From contig JAXLXI010000001.1 of NCBI GenBank assembly GCA_046328035.1, positions 248,001 to 312,000 of the forward strand: DNA of 64,000 bases, given 5' to 3'. The position numbers were made by a program, and so were the translations under genes. The stretch's first letter is position 1; each line of letters starts with the position of its first letter. Origin of the DNA: JBGASG01 sp046328035 (lineage in GTDB: Bacteria > Cyanobacteriota > Vampirovibrionia > Obscuribacterales > Obscuribacteraceae). The notes beneath the pieces are model-generated. The model had not been told where the DNA came from. It saw only the letters and a program-made list of their open reading frames with translations, and did no database searches. This document shows positions 63,039 to 64,000 of the stretch, one piece after another.

Positions 63039-64000
63039 CTATGGGTCGGCATCGCCGGGCATGGTGGGGTACTGTGTGCCCGGACCCTGTTCGTATGCAC
63101 CAATGTCCATGTTCAGAGTGTTGGCTGAACGAAGACCATTGCTGACCACATAGACTGGAATGTTGTACTTCACCATCAGTGGTGCCAAATTGGCGTTGAA
63201 GTCCAGAGGCACTATTACCGTCAGGTTGTTTTCGTCCCCGTTCACGATTTGTGCGGAGATTCCGCCGATGTAGACCTGATTGTTTTGGGGGTTAGGCGCG
63301 AAGTTTCTTCCAGTTATATATGATTGACCGCCAGGCACCACAACCCACGGCAGAACGGAAAGAAGCTCGGGAACTGGCTTCGGATAGACGTTTACCATTA
63401 GCGGCTGTGTCTTGATGCCTGCGACTGACACGATTAATTCGTTGGGACCAGGCTCTGCATTGTCCGGCACTTTGGCGCGGATTACCGGATCGGAGGAGAA
63501 AACCGTGGTGCCTGCAACCCCATTGAAATAGACGATTTCATCGACATTTGCCATATCGAGATTGCCGCCGTAAATGACAATGACTTGTCCTTGCGCGGCA
63601 TTGATTGGATGCACGTTTGTGATGTATGGATTGGTCGTGGTTAGAAACCATTGCATGCTGGCGCCGACAACACCGCCCGCTTCGCAGATGATTTGATTGG
63701 TGCCGGGCTGCAGCTTGCCTGATACGTCAATTGTTGCTCGGTTGCTGCCCTTCGGAAAATCCTTTTCGGTTGCCATCATGTAGCCGCCGATCTGCAACCG
63801 TAGCCACTTGAACTTCGGACGACCCTGCACTCCGTTGATGACGGTCAAGGTCAGCTTCTCCAGCTTCTCCTGTCCCGGCTGCAATGGCAGCCAGTCATAG
63901 AAGTATTGGTCCTGTCTGGTGCTGGCGCTGACGTAGGGACGAGAAGCGTATAGCGTGGAGATCCCACTGTCTTCCGTTTGCGTCTGAGTTTGCTGTGGTG
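63039..64000 (-). CDS. IPT/TIG-domain protein, 5' part outside window
   Basis: Open to the right edge without a stop; the visible ~320 residues are the C-terminal part. An N-terminal Gln/Thr-rich linker, a beta domain ('VSGKLQPGTNQIICEAGG'), then two IPT/TIG Ig-like domains: 'YITNVHPINAAQGQVIVIYG' to 'LIVSVAGIKTQPLMVNV', and 'LLSVLPWVVVPGGQSYITG' to 'IPVYVVSNGLRSANTLNM'. IPT/TIG domains are typical of surface or cell-wall-associated proteins. Extracellular location is inferred; the leader is not in the window. Confidence 0.75.
   Translation of the reverse strand, partial: PQQTQTQTEDSGISTLYASRPYVSASTRQDQYFYDWLPLQPGQEKLEKLTLTVINGVQGRPKFKWLRLQIGGYMMATEKDFPKGSNRATIDVSGKLQPGTNQIICEAGGVVGASMQWFLTTTNPYITNVHPINAAQGQVIVIYGGNLDMANVDEIVYFNGVAGTTVFSSDPVIRAKVPDNAEPGPNELIVSVAGIKTQPLMVNVYPKPVPELLSVLPWVVVPGGQSYITGRNFAPNPQNNQVYIGGISAQIVNGDENNLTVIVPLDFNANLAPLMVKYNIPVYVVSNGLRSANTLNMDIGAYEQGPGTQYPTMPGDADP

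Overview
The window looks like a chromosome segment of a Gram-negative-type (diderm) bacterium. I infer a non-photosynthetic relative of Cyanobacteria (Melainabacteria/Vampirovibrionia, Obscuribacter-like), with moderate confidence. The grounds are many secreted kinesin-light-chain-style TPR proteins, a PATAN (DUF4388) protein, secreted TonB-C-domain and IPT/TIG proteins, Sel1 proteins, Ser/Thr kinases with a 'PEQFRGKA' activation segment, and a PEP-CTERM/exosortase pair of the multi-membrane VIT type. No rRNA, tRNA or CRISPR array was recognised.

Layout. 0-5 kb: end of a glycine-zipper secreted protein, a MocR regulator, and a tandem 153-bp repeat ending in identical terminator hairpins, the second followed directly by a group II intron with a frame-broken reverse transcriptase. 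5-15 kb: secreted ATLF-like metallopeptidase, M20 peptidase, a MshEN/TPR protein next to a cNMP-binding/PATAN protein, an NCS1 permease and small hypotheticals. 15-23 kb: a multi-membrane VIT/VWA PEP-CTERM protein and its exosortase, a TonB-C protein and a class A penicillin-binding protein. The first and last of these are broken by many small frameshifts. 23-33 kb: RtcB ligase, AlkA-like glycosylase, Sel1 and TPR proteins, DacB. 33-43.5 kb: an accessory block of large leaderless Asp/Gly-rich proteins (one ending in a papain-like peptidase, an acidic stretch and a cationic tail), three tandem small-RNA-like units and a LysM protein. 43.7-47 kb: two co-translated membrane Ser/Thr kinases. 47-64 kb: glycine-zipper paralogue, CDF zinc exporter overlapping a TPR metzincin, pgk and gap, NifU-like scaffold, crotonase, DUF192 protein, an Lnt homologue lacking catalytic residues, malate synthase, PP2C phosphatase, receiver protein, SpoU methyltransferase and an IPT/TIG protein cut by the window end.

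Two features have no gene behind them. First, a palindrome with core AAGTGATATCRCTT occurs 17 times at eight loci, nearly all between genes and usually in groups of two or three. Second, three ~90-nt units at 36.2-36.7 kb share a 5' hairpin, an identical 18-nt hairpin core and a terminator, and look like a tandem small-RNA family.

Caution: several genes (reverse transcriptase, VIT protein, penicillin-binding protein, glycosylase, malate synthase, the protease-tailed protein) are interrupted by one-base changes, several in homopolymers. Sequencing or assembly error is at least as likely as pseudogene decay.
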